From Halomonas sp. 25-S5 (GTDB lineage Bacteria > Pseudomonadota > Gammaproteobacteria > Pseudomonadales > Halomonadaceae): 51,742 nucleotides of DNA. A program made the translations under genes and the position numbers. This document shows, in pieces, positions 32,649 to 42,367 of this stretch. Numbering within the stretch: the stretch's first letter is position 1; every line of letters starts with the position of its first letter. Below the pieces are notes generated by a model. The model saw only the letters and a program-made list of their open reading frames with translations, was not told where the DNA came from and made no database searches. The stretch is from NCBI RefSeq assembly GCF_029889845.1, contig NZ_JARANV010000029.1, forward strand, positions 1 through 51,742, written 5' to 3'.

Positions 32649-33316
32649 AGGTGCTACTGGTGGAGGATGACCGGCCGCTGGCCGAGGCGCTGAGCGAAGC
32701 CCTGGGCGACGCCGGCGTGCTGCTGGAGACCGCCGACACCGGCGGCGAAGCGGACTTCCTGGTGCGCACCGAGGCTTACGACGCGGTGATCCTCGACCTG
32801 GGCCTGCCCGACGGCGATGGCAGCCGCTGGCTCGCCGAGTGGCGCGAGGACGCCATCGACACGCCGGTGCTGGTGCTCACCGCCCGCACCCGCTGGGCCG
32901 ACAAGGCCGCCGGCTTCTCGGCCGGGGCCGACGACTATGTCACCAAGCCCTTCGAGACCGCCGAGGTACTGTTCCGGCTGCGCGCCCTGGTGCGGCGCAG
33001 CCACGGCCATGCCCATCCGGTGCTCAGGATCGGCGAGCTCGCCTTCGACACCCACGCCGGCAGCGTCACCCTGGCCGGTCGCCCGGTGAGCCTGACCGCC
33101 CAGGAGTCGCGCCTGCTGGCCTACCTGGCCCACGCCGCGCCCCGCGTGGTGAGCCGCAGCGAGCTCGCCGAGCACGTCTATGACCGCGACCACGAGCCGG
33201 ACTCGAACGTCATCGACGTCCAGATCAGCCGGCTGCGCCGCAAGCTGGGCGCGGCCCGCATCCAGACCCACCGTGGCCAGGGCTATCGCCTGGCCGGAGG
33301 CGACGAGACGCCATGA
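32645..33316 (+). CDS. OmpR/PhoP-family response regulator
   Basis: 223 residues. Receiver domain with acidic pocket VEDD (7-9), phospho-acceptor Asp51 in ILDLGLPDGDG, and Lys in YVTKPFE. C-terminal winged helix of OmpR type (SLTAQESRLLAYLA ... VIDVQISRLRRKL). Closest in layout to QseB/PmrA. Cognate kinase follows with an ATGA overlap. Confidence 0.93.
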   Translation: MKVLLVEDDRPLAEALSEALGDAGVLLETADTGGEADFLVRTEAYDAVILDLGLPDGDGSRWLAEWREDAIDTPVLVLTARTRWADKAAGFSAGADDYVTKPFETAEVLFRLRALVRRSHGHAHPVLRIGELAFDTHAGSVTLAGRPVSLTAQESRLLAYLAHAAPRVVSRSELAEHVYDRDHEPDSNVIDVQISRLRRKLGAARIQTHRGQGYRLAGGDETP

Positions 33317-34665
33317 GTCGAGTGCGGCGGCTGTCGCTGGCCAGTCGCCTGCTGCTGGCCTCCCTGCTGACCCTCGCGATCGCGCTGCCGCTGGCCGGCG
33401 TGGGCCTGACCCAGCACTTCCGCACCACCACCACGGCCGCCTTCGACGAGCGCCTGGCGGCCCTGCTCAACGTGGTCATCGCCGGCCTCGACTGGGACCC
33501 GACGCAGCAGCGGCTGGTCCATGAGCGCTCGCTGGGCGACCCGCGCTTCGAGCAGGTCTTCTCCGGCTGGTACTGGCAGATCAGCGACGGCGCCGAGCAG
33601 CTGCTGACCTCCCGCTCGCTGTGGGACCAGCGACTGCCCACGCGCCAGCACCGCGAGGTGGTGCTGCGCGACCTGACGGGGCCCCGCGGGACGCCGCTGC
33701 GCGTCATCGAGCGCGATATCCGCCTGGCGGCCGTCGACGACCCCCTGCACGTCAGCGTGGCCGTCTCTCGGGAGACGCTGGACGCGGAGCTCGCCCGCTT
33801 TGGCGGGCGGGTCACCCTCTTCCTGGTCGGCCTGGGGCTGCTGCTGCTGGCCACCCTGGCCCTTCAGGTGCGCTGGGGCCTGGCCCCGCTGCGCCGAATA
33901 CAGGCCGACCTGCAGCGCGTGGAGAACGGCGACGCCGAGCGCCTCGATACCCGCCTGTCACCGGAGCTCGCGCGCCTGGCCCGGGCCATGAACGGGGTAC
34001 TGGACCGCGACCGGCGACTGATGGCCCATGCGCGCCATGCCGCCGGCAACCTGGCACATGCGCTGAAGACCCCGGTGAGCGTGCTGACCACCCTGGCCGA
34101 CGGCGTCGAGGAGCCGCGACGCAGCCGCCTGCGCGACGAGCTGATGCGCATCGATGCGGCGGTGCGCCACCACCTGGCCCGCGCCTCGGCGGCCGGAGAC
34201 GCCGGCCTGGCGCCGCGCGTCGACGCCGGCGAGGTGCTCATGCCCATCCTCGCGGGGCTCGGCCGCCTGGCCGAGCGGCGCGGCATCGCCCTCCACCACG
34301 ACCTGCCATCCGGGATGCGCGTGCGCATGGAGGCCCAGGACCTGCAGGAGCTGGTCGGCAACCTGCTCGACAACGCCCTGCGCTGGGCCGAGAGCCGGGT
34401 CGAGATGGACGGCGGCAGCGATGACGGGGGAAGCTGGATGGCGGTCGAGGACGACGGGCCGGGCATGGACGAGGCCCAGCGCCAGGCCGCCCTGGGCCGC
34501 GGCGCCCGGCTCGACGAGCAGCACCCGGGCAACGGCCTGGGCCTGGCCATCGTGGCCGACCTGGTGAAGCTCAACGGCGGCCGCCTGGCGCTCGACCGCT
34601 CGCGCCTCGGCGGGATGGCGGTACGGGTCTGGCTGCCCGACCGCCCCTTCCAGCCCGCCGGCTGA
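33313..34665 (+). CDS. Sensor histidine kinase
   Basis: 450 residues. First transmembrane helix about 10-33, periplasmic domain to about 155, second helix about 158-182, HAMP, phospho-accepting His in GNLAHALKTP (about 251), N box NLLDNALRWAE, G1 EDDGPGMDEA and G2 GNGLGLAIV. The periplasmic sensor region (DWDPTQQRLVHERSLGDPRFEQVFSG) resembles that of QseC/PhoQ-like kinases regulating envelope functions. Confidence 0.93.
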   Translation: MSRVRRLSLASRLLLASLLTLAIALPLAGVGLTQHFRTTTTAAFDERLAALLNVVIAGLDWDPTQQRLVHERSLGDPRFEQVFSGWYWQISDGAEQLLTSRSLWDQRLPTRQHREVVLRDLTGPRGTPLRVIERDIRLAAVDDPLHVSVAVSRETLDAELARFGGRVTLFLVGLGLLLLATLALQVRWGLAPLRRIQADLQRVENGDAERLDTRLSPELARLARAMNGVLDRDRRLMAHARHAAGNLAHALKTPVSVLTTLADGVEEPRRSRLRDELMRIDAAVRHHLARASAAGDAGLAPRVDAGEVLMPILAGLGRLAERRGIALHHDLPSGMRVRMEAQDLQELVGNLLDNALRWAESRVEMDGGSDDGGSWMAVEDDGPGMDEAQRQAALGRGARLDEQHPGNGLGLAIVADLVKLNGGRLALDRSRLGGMAVRVWLPDRPFQPAG

Positions 34666-34759
34666 GGCGACGCGCGCGGCCCGGACCCGCCGGGCGCATT
34701 GACAGCCACCCCGCGCGACCGTGCAATGGCAGGGCCGTCCCTTCCATCAGGAGTGCCTC

Positions 34760-36394
34760 ATGCCCCCGCTTCCGCTGCGCTACGGCGCCTACGTGATCAG
34801 TCTGCTGGGCCTCGCCGTCAGCCTCATCGGCGTCCTGGAGGCCCCCGGCTGGTGGTGGGGCGTGCTCGGCTTCGGCCTGCTCGTCGCCCTGGGCACCCAT
34901 GACATCCTCCAGCGCAATCGCACGGTGAGCCGCAACTACCCGATCCTCGCCCACCTGCGCTACAACCTGGAGTCGTTCGGCCCGGAGCTGCGCCAGTACA
35001 TCATCCAGTCCGACAACGAGGCGATCCCCTTCTCGCGGGAGCAGCGCCGGCTGGTCTACCAGCGCGCCAAGGACATCAGCGACAAGCGCCCCTTCGGCTC
35101 GCTCCACGACATGCGCGCCCCCGGCTACGAGTGGATGAGCCCCTCGATGTCGCCGGCCCGCATCGACGACCCGGACTTCCGCACCACCATCGGGGCCGGA
35201 CGTGGCCGGCCCTACCGGGCCAGCGTGTTCAACATCTCGGCGATGAGCTTCGGGGCGCTCTCCGCCCATGCCATCAGCGCCCTGAACCAGGGGGCGAGGC
35301 TCGGCGGCTTCTACCACGACACCGGCGAGGGCGCGATCTCCCCCTACCACCACCATGGCGGCGACCTGGTCTGGGAGATCGGCTCCGGCTACTTCGGCTG
35401 TCGTGACGCCCAGGGCCGGTTCGACCCCGAGCGCTTCCGCGAGCAGGCCACCCAGGACGCGGTGAAGATGATCGAGATCAAGATCAGCCAGGGCGCCAAG
35501 CCGGGCCACGGCGGCATCCTGCCCGCGGCCAAGGTCACGGCCGAGATCGCCTCGACCCGCGGCGTGCCCATGGGCCAGGACGTGGTCTCCCCCTCCGCCC
35601 ACTCGGCCTTCTCCACGCCCCGCGAACTGATCCACTTCATCCGCCGGCTGCGCGAGCTCGCCGACGACAAGCCGGTGGGCATCAAGCTGGCCATCGGGCA
35701 TCCCTGGGAGTGGTTCGCCCTGGTCAAGGCGATGCTGGAGGAGGACGAGCATCCGGACTTCGTGGTGGTCGACGGCGGCGAGGGGGGCACCGGTGCCGCC
35801 CCGCTGGAGCTCATCAATCGCCTGGGCATGCCCCTCACCGAGGCCCTGCTGCTGGTGCACAACACCCTGGTAGGCGCCGGGCTGCGTGAGCGGGTCTCCG
35901 TCGGGGCCGCCGGCAAGGTGATCAGCGCCTTCGATCTCGCCCGAGCCCTAGCCCTGGGCGCCGACTGGTGCAATGCCGCCCGGGGCTACATGTTCGCCCT
36001 GGGCTGCATCCAGGCCCAGACCTGCCACACCGACCGCTGCCCGAGTGGCGTGGCGACCCAGAACCCGTTGCGCGGCAGCCGCCTGGATGTCGACCACAAG
36101 TCACGCCGGGTGGAGCGCTTCCACGCCAACACCCTCGCGGCGCTGGCCGAGATGCTGGCCGCCGCGGGCCTCTCCCACCCGCGGGAGCTCGGTCCCGAGC
36201 ACGTGAGTCACCGGCTCTCCGCCCACGAGGTGAAGAGCTTCGACGAACTCTACGACATCCTCTCCCCGGACGAGCTGCTGCAGGGCGGCGCCTCCCGACA
36301 TGCCGTGTTCCGCGATTACTGGGACCTCGCCGACCCCGACCATTTCGATCCTCCCGAGGTGGTGGCCAGGCGGCGTCACAGCAAGCTGGTCTAG
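34760..36394 (+). CDS. FMN-binding glutamate synthase family protein
   Basis: 544 residues. Two N-terminal hydrophobic helices (8-45), then the GltB-type central/FMN domain: SFGALSAHAISALNQGA, GEGAISPYHHHGGDLVWEIGSGYFG, KISQGAKPGHGG, VDGGEGGTGAAP and the Fe-S cysteine cluster CIQAQTCHTDRCPSGV. It lacks the amidotransferase domain and so is not a full glutamate synthase; the real reaction is unknown. The start at 34760 follows CAGGAG. Stands alone downstream of the two-component genes. Confidence 0.9.
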   Translation: MPPLPLRYGAYVISLLGLAVSLIGVLEAPGWWWGVLGFGLLVALGTHDILQRNRTVSRNYPILAHLRYNLESFGPELRQYIIQSDNEAIPFSREQRRLVYQRAKDISDKRPFGSLHDMRAPGYEWMSPSMSPARIDDPDFRTTIGAGRGRPYRASVFNISAMSFGALSAHAISALNQGARLGGFYHDTGEGAISPYHHHGGDLVWEIGSGYFGCRDAQGRFDPERFREQATQDAVKMIEIKISQGAKPGHGGILPAAKVTAEIASTRGVPMGQDVVSPSAHSAFSTPRELIHFIRRLRELADDKPVGIKLAIGHPWEWFALVKAMLEEDEHPDFVVVDGGEGGTGAAPLELINRLGMPLTEALLLVHNTLVGAGLRERVSVGAAGKVISAFDLARALALGADWCNAARGYMFALGCIQAQTCHTDRCPSGVATQNPLRGSRLDVDHKSRRVERFHANTLAALAEMLAAAGLSHPRELGPEHVSHRLSAHEVKSFDELYDILSPDELLQGGASRHAVFRDYWDLADPDHFDPPEVVARRRHSKLV

Positions 36395-36396
36395 CG

Positions 36397-37341
36397 TCAG
36401 GACCGGTCCGGCGCCTCGTCGTGCGTCTCGTCGCTGACGGGCGCGTCGGCGCATTCGTGACGGCTCTCCAGCTGGATGGTGGCGTGGTGCAGGCCGTAGC
36501 GTTCCATCAGCAGCGAGCGGATCGCCACCAGGGTGGCCTGGCGATCCTCGCCCTCGTCGATGGCCGCATGCAGCGAGACCAGGTGGCGTCCCGGCGTCAG
36601 CGACCAGACGTGCACATGATGCACGTTGCAGACCGCCTCGAGCCGCTCGGGAATCTCGCGGCGCAGCCTCGCCGTGTCCAGGCCATCCGGGGCGCCTTCC
36701 AGCAGGATATGGCCGGATTCCCGGGTCAGCTTCCAGGCGCTGCGCAGGATCAGCAGCGCCACCAGCACCGAGAGCAGCGGGTCGATGGGCATCCAGCCGG
36801 TGGCGAGTATCACCAGGGCCGCGACAATGGCCGCCACCGAGCCCAAGAGATCGCCCAGCACATGCAGCGCGGCCCCGCGGATGTTGAGGTTGTCACGGTC
36901 GCCGAAGTGCAGGATGGCGAACACCACCACGTTGACCAGCAGCCCCAGGGCGGCGATCACCAGCATGGTGGTGCCCATCACCGCCATCGGCGAGAGCAGG
37001 CGGCGGATCGCCTCGATGAGGATCCACACCACGATGGCGATCAGCGTCAGGCCGTTGACGAAGGCGGCCAGGATCTGCACCCGGTGGTAGCCGAAGCTGC
37101 GCTTGTCGTCGGCCGGGCGGCGGCTGATGCGGGCGGCGAACCAGGCCAGCGCCAGGGCCGCGGTGTCGGTGAGCATGTGGCCGGCATCGGCCAGCAGCGC
37201 CAGCGAGCCGGAGAGGATGCCGCCCGCCACCTCGGCGACCATGAAGCCGCCGGTGAGCAGGATCGCCCAGAAGAGCCGGCGCTGGCTGTCCTGCCCGGCG
37301 TGATGAGTGTGGTGATGCGAATGGTCGTGATCGTGAGCCAT
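36397..37341 (-). CDS. CDF-family heavy-metal (Zn/Cd/Co) exporter
   Basis: 314 residues. His-rich N-terminus (HDHDHSHHHTHH), six transmembrane helices and the metal-site pairs HMLTD (helix 2) and HVLGD (helix 5). A C-terminal cytoplasmic domain (VHHVHVWSLTPG) follows. It exchanges cytoplasmic Zn2+-type metal for protons; nearest in layout to ZitB/CzcD. ATG 37341 follows AAGGGAGGG. It is convergent with the FMN protein, the two stop codons being two bases apart. Confidence 0.9.
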   Translation of the reverse strand: MAHDHDHSHHHTHHAGQDSQRRLFWAILLTGGFMVAEVAGGILSGSLALLADAGHMLTDTAALALAWFAARISRRPADDKRSFGYHRVQILAAFVNGLTLIAIVVWILIEAIRRLLSPMAVMGTTMLVIAALGLLVNVVVFAILHFGDRDNLNIRGAALHVLGDLLGSVAAIVAALVILATGWMPIDPLLSVLVALLILRSAWKLTRESGHILLEGAPDGLDTARLRREIPERLEAVCNVHHVHVWSLTPGRHLVSLHAAIDEGEDRQATLVAIRSLLMERYGLHHATIQLESRHECADAPVSDETHDEAPDRS

Positions 37342-37401
37342 GAGCCCTCCCTTGCGGTGGGCACCAGCATAGCATTGGACTTGGCCCGGGGCTGATCCGG
37401 C

Positions 37402-37486
37402 GGCAGACCTGCGGGGAGGCGCTGTAAACCCCTCCATGGGCGCTACCGACGCCATCCCTGGCGTAGGACCTCCCCTTCGGTCTGCC
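37402..37486. repeat. Halomonas-type dispersed intergenic repeat (REP-like)
   Basis: Large imperfect palindrome: left arm GGCAGACC-TGC-GGGGAGG (37402-37419) pairs with right arm CCTCCCC-TTC-GGTCTGCC (37469-37486), with a smaller ACGCCA/TGGCGT hairpin inside. I recall closely similar sequence between many Halomonas genes. It fills the gap between the CDF and ABC permease genes. Confidence 0.7.
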
Positions 37487-37499
37487 CCCGGCGCCCCTA

Positions 37500-38303
37500 T
37501 TATCCGCTCACCACCCGCACGGCCTCGCGGCGCCGCTTGACCTCGTAGGCCACGGCCAGCAGCACGGTGACGAGTATCAGGATCAGCCCCAGGGCATTGA
37601 CCGCTGGCGTGAGGCCGGTGCGCACCTTGGAGGCGATGTAGACCGTCAGGGTGGTGTCGTAGCCCACCACGAACAGCGAGGTATTGTAGTTCTCGAAGGA
37701 CTGCAGGAAGGCGATCACCGCCGCCGAGAGGATCGCCGGCTTGAGGTAGGGCAGCAGGATGCGCCGGAACATCTGCCACTGGCTGGCGCCCAGATCCAGG
37801 GCGGCGCGCTCCATGGTGCGGTCGAAGCGCTGCAGCCGCGCGGTGACCATCAGCATCACGTAGGCGGCGATGAAGGTGGCCTGGCCGAGCACGGTGAGGA
37901 AGATGCCCCCGCCGACCCCGAGCTGGCGCCAGAAGATCAGCGTCGAAATGCCGATGATCACCCCGGGCGTCAGCAGCGGCGAGAGGATCAGCGCATAGAG
38001 GAAGGGCTTGGCGCGGCTCTGCACCGTGTTGAGGAACAGCGCGGTGGCGATGCCGATGGGCACCGCCAGGCAGAGCACCCCGACGGCAACGATGGCGCTG
38101 TTGCCCAGCGCCTGCCACATGCCGCCGTCGGCGGCGAGCTCGCCGAACCACTTCAGGGTAGTACCGTCCCAGGGGGTCACGGTAGGGAAGCGGCTGTCGT
38201 TGAAGGTGGCCGCCGCCATCACCAGCAGCGGCAGGAAGAGGTAGGCGAAGAACACCACCACGTAGACGCGCAGGCCCAGGGCCATCAGTCGCTGTGAGCT
38301 CAC
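37500..38303 (-). CDS. Polyamine-type ABC transporter permease (PotI/PotC-like)
   Basis: 267 residues, six helices, with the inner-membrane permease EAA-type loop AALDLGASQWQMFRRILLPYLKPAI. GTG 38303 is the probable start (preceded by GGGGGG); an ATG at 38285 is possible. Last gene of a four-gene ABC operon with binding protein, ATPase and two permeases; the substrate is inferred as polyamine or a related cation. Confidence 0.88.
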   Translation of the reverse strand: MSSQRLMALGLRVYVVVFFAYLFLPLLVMAAATFNDSRFPTVTPWDGTTLKWFGELAADGGMWQALGNSAIVAVGVLCLAVPIGIATALFLNTVQSRAKPFLYALILSPLLTPGVIIGISTLIFWRQLGVGGGIFLTVLGQATFIAAYVMLMVTARLQRFDRTMERAALDLGASQWQMFRRILLPYLKPAILSAAVIAFLQSFENYNTSLFVVGYDTTLTVYIASKVRTGLTPAVNALGLILILVTVLLAVAYEVKRRREAVRVVSG

Positions 38304-38333
38304 GCCCGGCCCCCCGTCATTTCGCCTGGTGCC

Positions 38334-39213
38334 TCATTGCGCGATGTCTCCCAGACCCACCTTGAACACCTTCATGACCAGCGACATGAAGCCGATGCAC
38401 AGCACCAGCAGCAGGAAGGCGTAGGCCGCCCCCTGGTTCCAGTTGCCGCCCTCGAAGAACCAGTTGTAGATGATCTGGGTGAACCAGCGGCTGCCCGGCG
38501 AGCCGAGCAGCGCCGGCACTGCATAGCTGCCCGCCGCCAGCATGAAGGTCATGATGCAGCCGGTGGCGATCCCCGGCTTGGCATGGGGGATGACGATGCG
38601 CCGATGGGTGCGCACCGTCCCCGCCCCCAGGTCCCGGGCGGCCCGCACCTGGTTGTCGTCGAGGCTCTCGATGGCGTTGTAGACCGGGAACACCATGAAC
38701 AGGATATAGGCGTAGACCATGCCCACCATCACCCCGGCGTCGCCGTTGAGGAAGCGGATCGGCCGGTCGATCAGCCCCAGCATCATCAGCACCTCGTTGA
38801 GCGGCCCGCGGAAGGCGAGAATGATGAACCACGAGTAGGTACGCAGGATCTCGTTGATCCAGAAGGGAATAATCAGCAGCAGGAGGCACAGCGCCGCCTG
38901 CCGCGGGGTGGCCACCTTGGCCAGGTACCAGGCCAGCGGATAGCTCACGCCAAGCGTCAGCAGGGTCACCAGCACGCTGGACCACAGCGTCTTGAAGAAG
39001 ATCGACCGGTGGATGTCGTTAGCGAACAGGGTGGCGTAGTTGGTCAGCGTCCAGCCGTCCTGTGGCCCGCCGCGCTGGGCCGGCAGCAGGTTGGGACGCA
39101 GCGAGTAGTCGATCATCTGCAGCTGCGGCAGGGTGACCATCACGATCAGCCAGATACCCAGCAGCCCGAGGATCGCCATGGCCAGGGGGCCGCCGAAACG
39201 CGCGGCGAGCTGC

Positions 39214-39221
<8 letters not shown>
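38334..39221 (-). CDS. Polyamine-type ABC transporter permease (PotH/PotB-like)
   Basis: 295 residues, six helices; EAA loop AARDLGAGTVRTHRRIVIPHAKPGI. The long periplasmic segment after helix 1 (YSLRPNLLPAQRGG) is typical of PotB/PotH. ATG 39221 follows GGAGG and overlaps the ATPase stop by 8 bp; the next permease begins 30 bp later. Confidence 0.88.
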
Positions 39222-40365
<1,144 letters not shown>

Positions 40366-40391
40366 GGTCACCTCGCGGTCGGGCATCTCCG

Positions 40392-41507
40392 TCAGGCGGA
40401 GAGGTAGCGGTCCTGGTATTCGTTGCGCAGCGCCACGTACCAGGGTTCCTGGATCGGCCACCACCAGAGGTTGGCCAGATCCTGCTCGGTGTAGGATTCG
40501 GTGAAGAAGTTACGTGTCGCCTCGGGCAGCAGCTCCGTGGCGCCCTTGGCGGTAGAGTTGTAGCCGGTGGCCTCGACGAACATCGCGCCGGCCTCGGGGG
40601 TGTAGTACCAGTTGATCAGCTCGTAGACGGCGTCGGGATTCCGGGCGTTCTTGGGAATCACGAAGCCCTCCATCCAGGCCAGGGCGCCTTCCTTCGGCGC
40701 GCCGTAGGCGATGTCCTCGCCCTCCTGCTGCAGGCGGAAGGCGGTGGAATCCCAGGTTTGGCCGATGATCGCGCCGTTGGTGCGGAAGGCGGCCTGGGCC
40801 TCGTTCTCGGTGTTCCAGAACTGCACCAGCATCGACTTGTGCTTGACCGCCTCCTCGAGGATGACCTCGAAATTGGCGCGCATCGCCTCCTCGCTCCTGT
40901 AGGAGTCGAGCAGCGGGTGCGGCAGCCGCCCTTCGCGCTCCAGCCACAGGCCGATGCCGACCAGCGCCGAGTGGCCGCGCACCGTGACGCCCTGGCCATG
41001 CTCGGGATTCCACAGGTCGGCATAGCTCAGGTTGGCGCGGTCGACGTCGGCGAAGCGGCGGTGCCAGGTGATCGCCTCGGTGCCCCAGTCGCTGGGCGCG
41101 AAGTAGCGCTTGCCGTCCACCACCCCACCGGTCTCGGAACCCTCGATGGCGCTGTCCAGGGCACCGCTCCAGTTGATGCGCGACACGTCCAGCGGCTGCA
41201 CCAGGTTGTAGTCGAGATAGCCCGGCACCCGGTCCACGGTGGGCATGATCACGTCGAAGCCGCTGCCGTCGCTGGCCCGCAGCGAGTTCATCAGCTCGTC
41301 GTTGGTGCCGTAGGGCGTGAAGGTGGCCTTGATGCCGGTCTTCTCGGTGAAGTCCGCCAGCATCCGGTCATTGAAGTAGCCTGCCCAGGCATAGATGCGC
41401 AGGGTCTGCTCCTGGGCCAGCACCGTGTTGACGTAGAAGGACGGCACGCTGGCAGCGGCCCCGGCGGCCAGGCTGCCTTTGAGGAAACGGCGACGTGTGA
41501 TCGACAT
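40392..41507 (-). CDS. Extracellular solute-binding protein of polyamine-type ABC transporter
   Basis: 371 residues. Starts MSITRRRFLKG, a twin-arginine-like signal followed by a hydrophobic stretch ending VLAQ. Then RIYAWAGYFNDRMLADFTEKTGIKAT, the PotD/PotF opening, and downstream WGTEAITW and WWWPIQEPWY. It captures its ligand in the periplasm and hands it to the permeases downstream. GGAGAGC precedes ATG 41507. First gene of the operon. Confidence 0.9.
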   Translation of the reverse strand: MSITRRRFLKGSLAAGAAASVPSFYVNTVLAQEQTLRIYAWAGYFNDRMLADFTEKTGIKATFTPYGTNDELMNSLRASDGSGFDVIMPTVDRVPGYLDYNLVQPLDVSRINWSGALDSAIEGSETGGVVDGKRYFAPSDWGTEAITWHRRFADVDRANLSYADLWNPEHGQGVTVRGHSALVGIGLWLEREGRLPHPLLDSYRSEEAMRANFEVILEEAVKHKSMLVQFWNTENEAQAAFRTNGAIIGQTWDSTAFRLQQEGEDIAYGAPKEGALAWMEGFVIPKNARNPDAVYELINWYYTPEAGAMFVEATGYNSTAKGATELLPEATRNFFTESYTEQDLANLWWWPIQEPWYVALRNEYQDRYLSA

Positions 41508-41680
41508 GACGAGCTCTCCATGGTGGGTAGGGCGCACCCCATTATCGCGCGGCGAAGTGACGACGCCATGACCCTCCGATGACGGTTCAGCGTCGACTCA
41601 ATCAGCGTAGCACCCTATGTAGCACCCTATAGAGAAAGGCCCAGCCGCCGCGTCAGGGAGCCCGGCTCGCCGGGTCGGGG

Positions 41681-42247
41681 TCACATCACCGGCACGCCGA
41701 TGAGCACGGGATGCAGGTAGAAGGCGAAGAGGACGTAGGCCACCAGGCCGATCACCACGGTCGCGACGGTGCCGGCCATGCCCGGGGCGGCGATCTCCGG
41801 CCGCGGGCGACGACGGGCGGCGCGGAAGTCGAACACGGCCCACAGCAGGAAGGCCCCGAAAAAGACGATGTCGCCCAGCCGGCCGTTGGCCAGCAGGTGG
41901 GCGAAGGCCCAGAGCTTCACCGCCAGGATCATCGGATGGCCCAGCTTGGCCTTGAGGTGGTTGCCAGGCACATAGGCCGCCACCAGCAGGATGAAGGCGG
42001 GAATCATCAGCAGCGCGACGAGATGGCGCAGGCCACTCAGGGGCTGCCAGACCGATACCGGGTCGAGGCGCATCTGGCCATAACCCCAGATCGCCAGGGC
42101 CAGGCCGAGGATCGAGACCACCGAATAGGCCGCCTTCCAGGGCATCTCGCCGATTCGCTGGATCTGGGCGGTTCGCCAGTCGTCGGCCAGGATGCGCACC
42201 GAGTGCACGCCGAGAAAGATCAACAGGCCGAGCAGCATCAAAATCAT
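41681..42247 (-). CDS. NnrU-family membrane protein
   Basis: 188 residues, about five or six transmembrane helices, with the family features FLGVHSVRIL near the start and HLLANGRLGDIVFFGAFLLWAVFDF in the second half. NnrU proteins have been linked to nitrite/NO metabolism in denitrifiers, but no denitrification gene is near and many homologues have no known role. ATG 42247 has GGAG at 9 nt; ATG 42262 lacks one. Confidence 0.8.
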   Translation of the reverse strand: MILMLLGLLIFLGVHSVRILADDWRTAQIQRIGEMPWKAAYSVVSILGLALAIWGYGQMRLDPVSVWQPLSGLRHLVALLMIPAFILLVAAYVPGNHLKAKLGHPMILAVKLWAFAHLLANGRLGDIVFFGAFLLWAVFDFRAARRRPRPEIAAPGMAGTVATVVIGLVAYVLFAFYLHPVLIGVPVM

Positions 42248-42367
42248 GGTGGAAGTCTCCATCAGGGAAAGGGCAAAGTGGAACGAAACCGCCGCCAGCC
42301 TAGTCTGTTGACCTGTTCACGACCAGTGCCGTCGACCGCCACGGCACCCGCGACGCAAAGGATTGCC

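Noticed and set aside
41608..41630. Direct repeat of TAGCACCCTAT downstream of the NnrU gene region
   Set aside because: Two copies only, short and without symmetry or context; probably chance.
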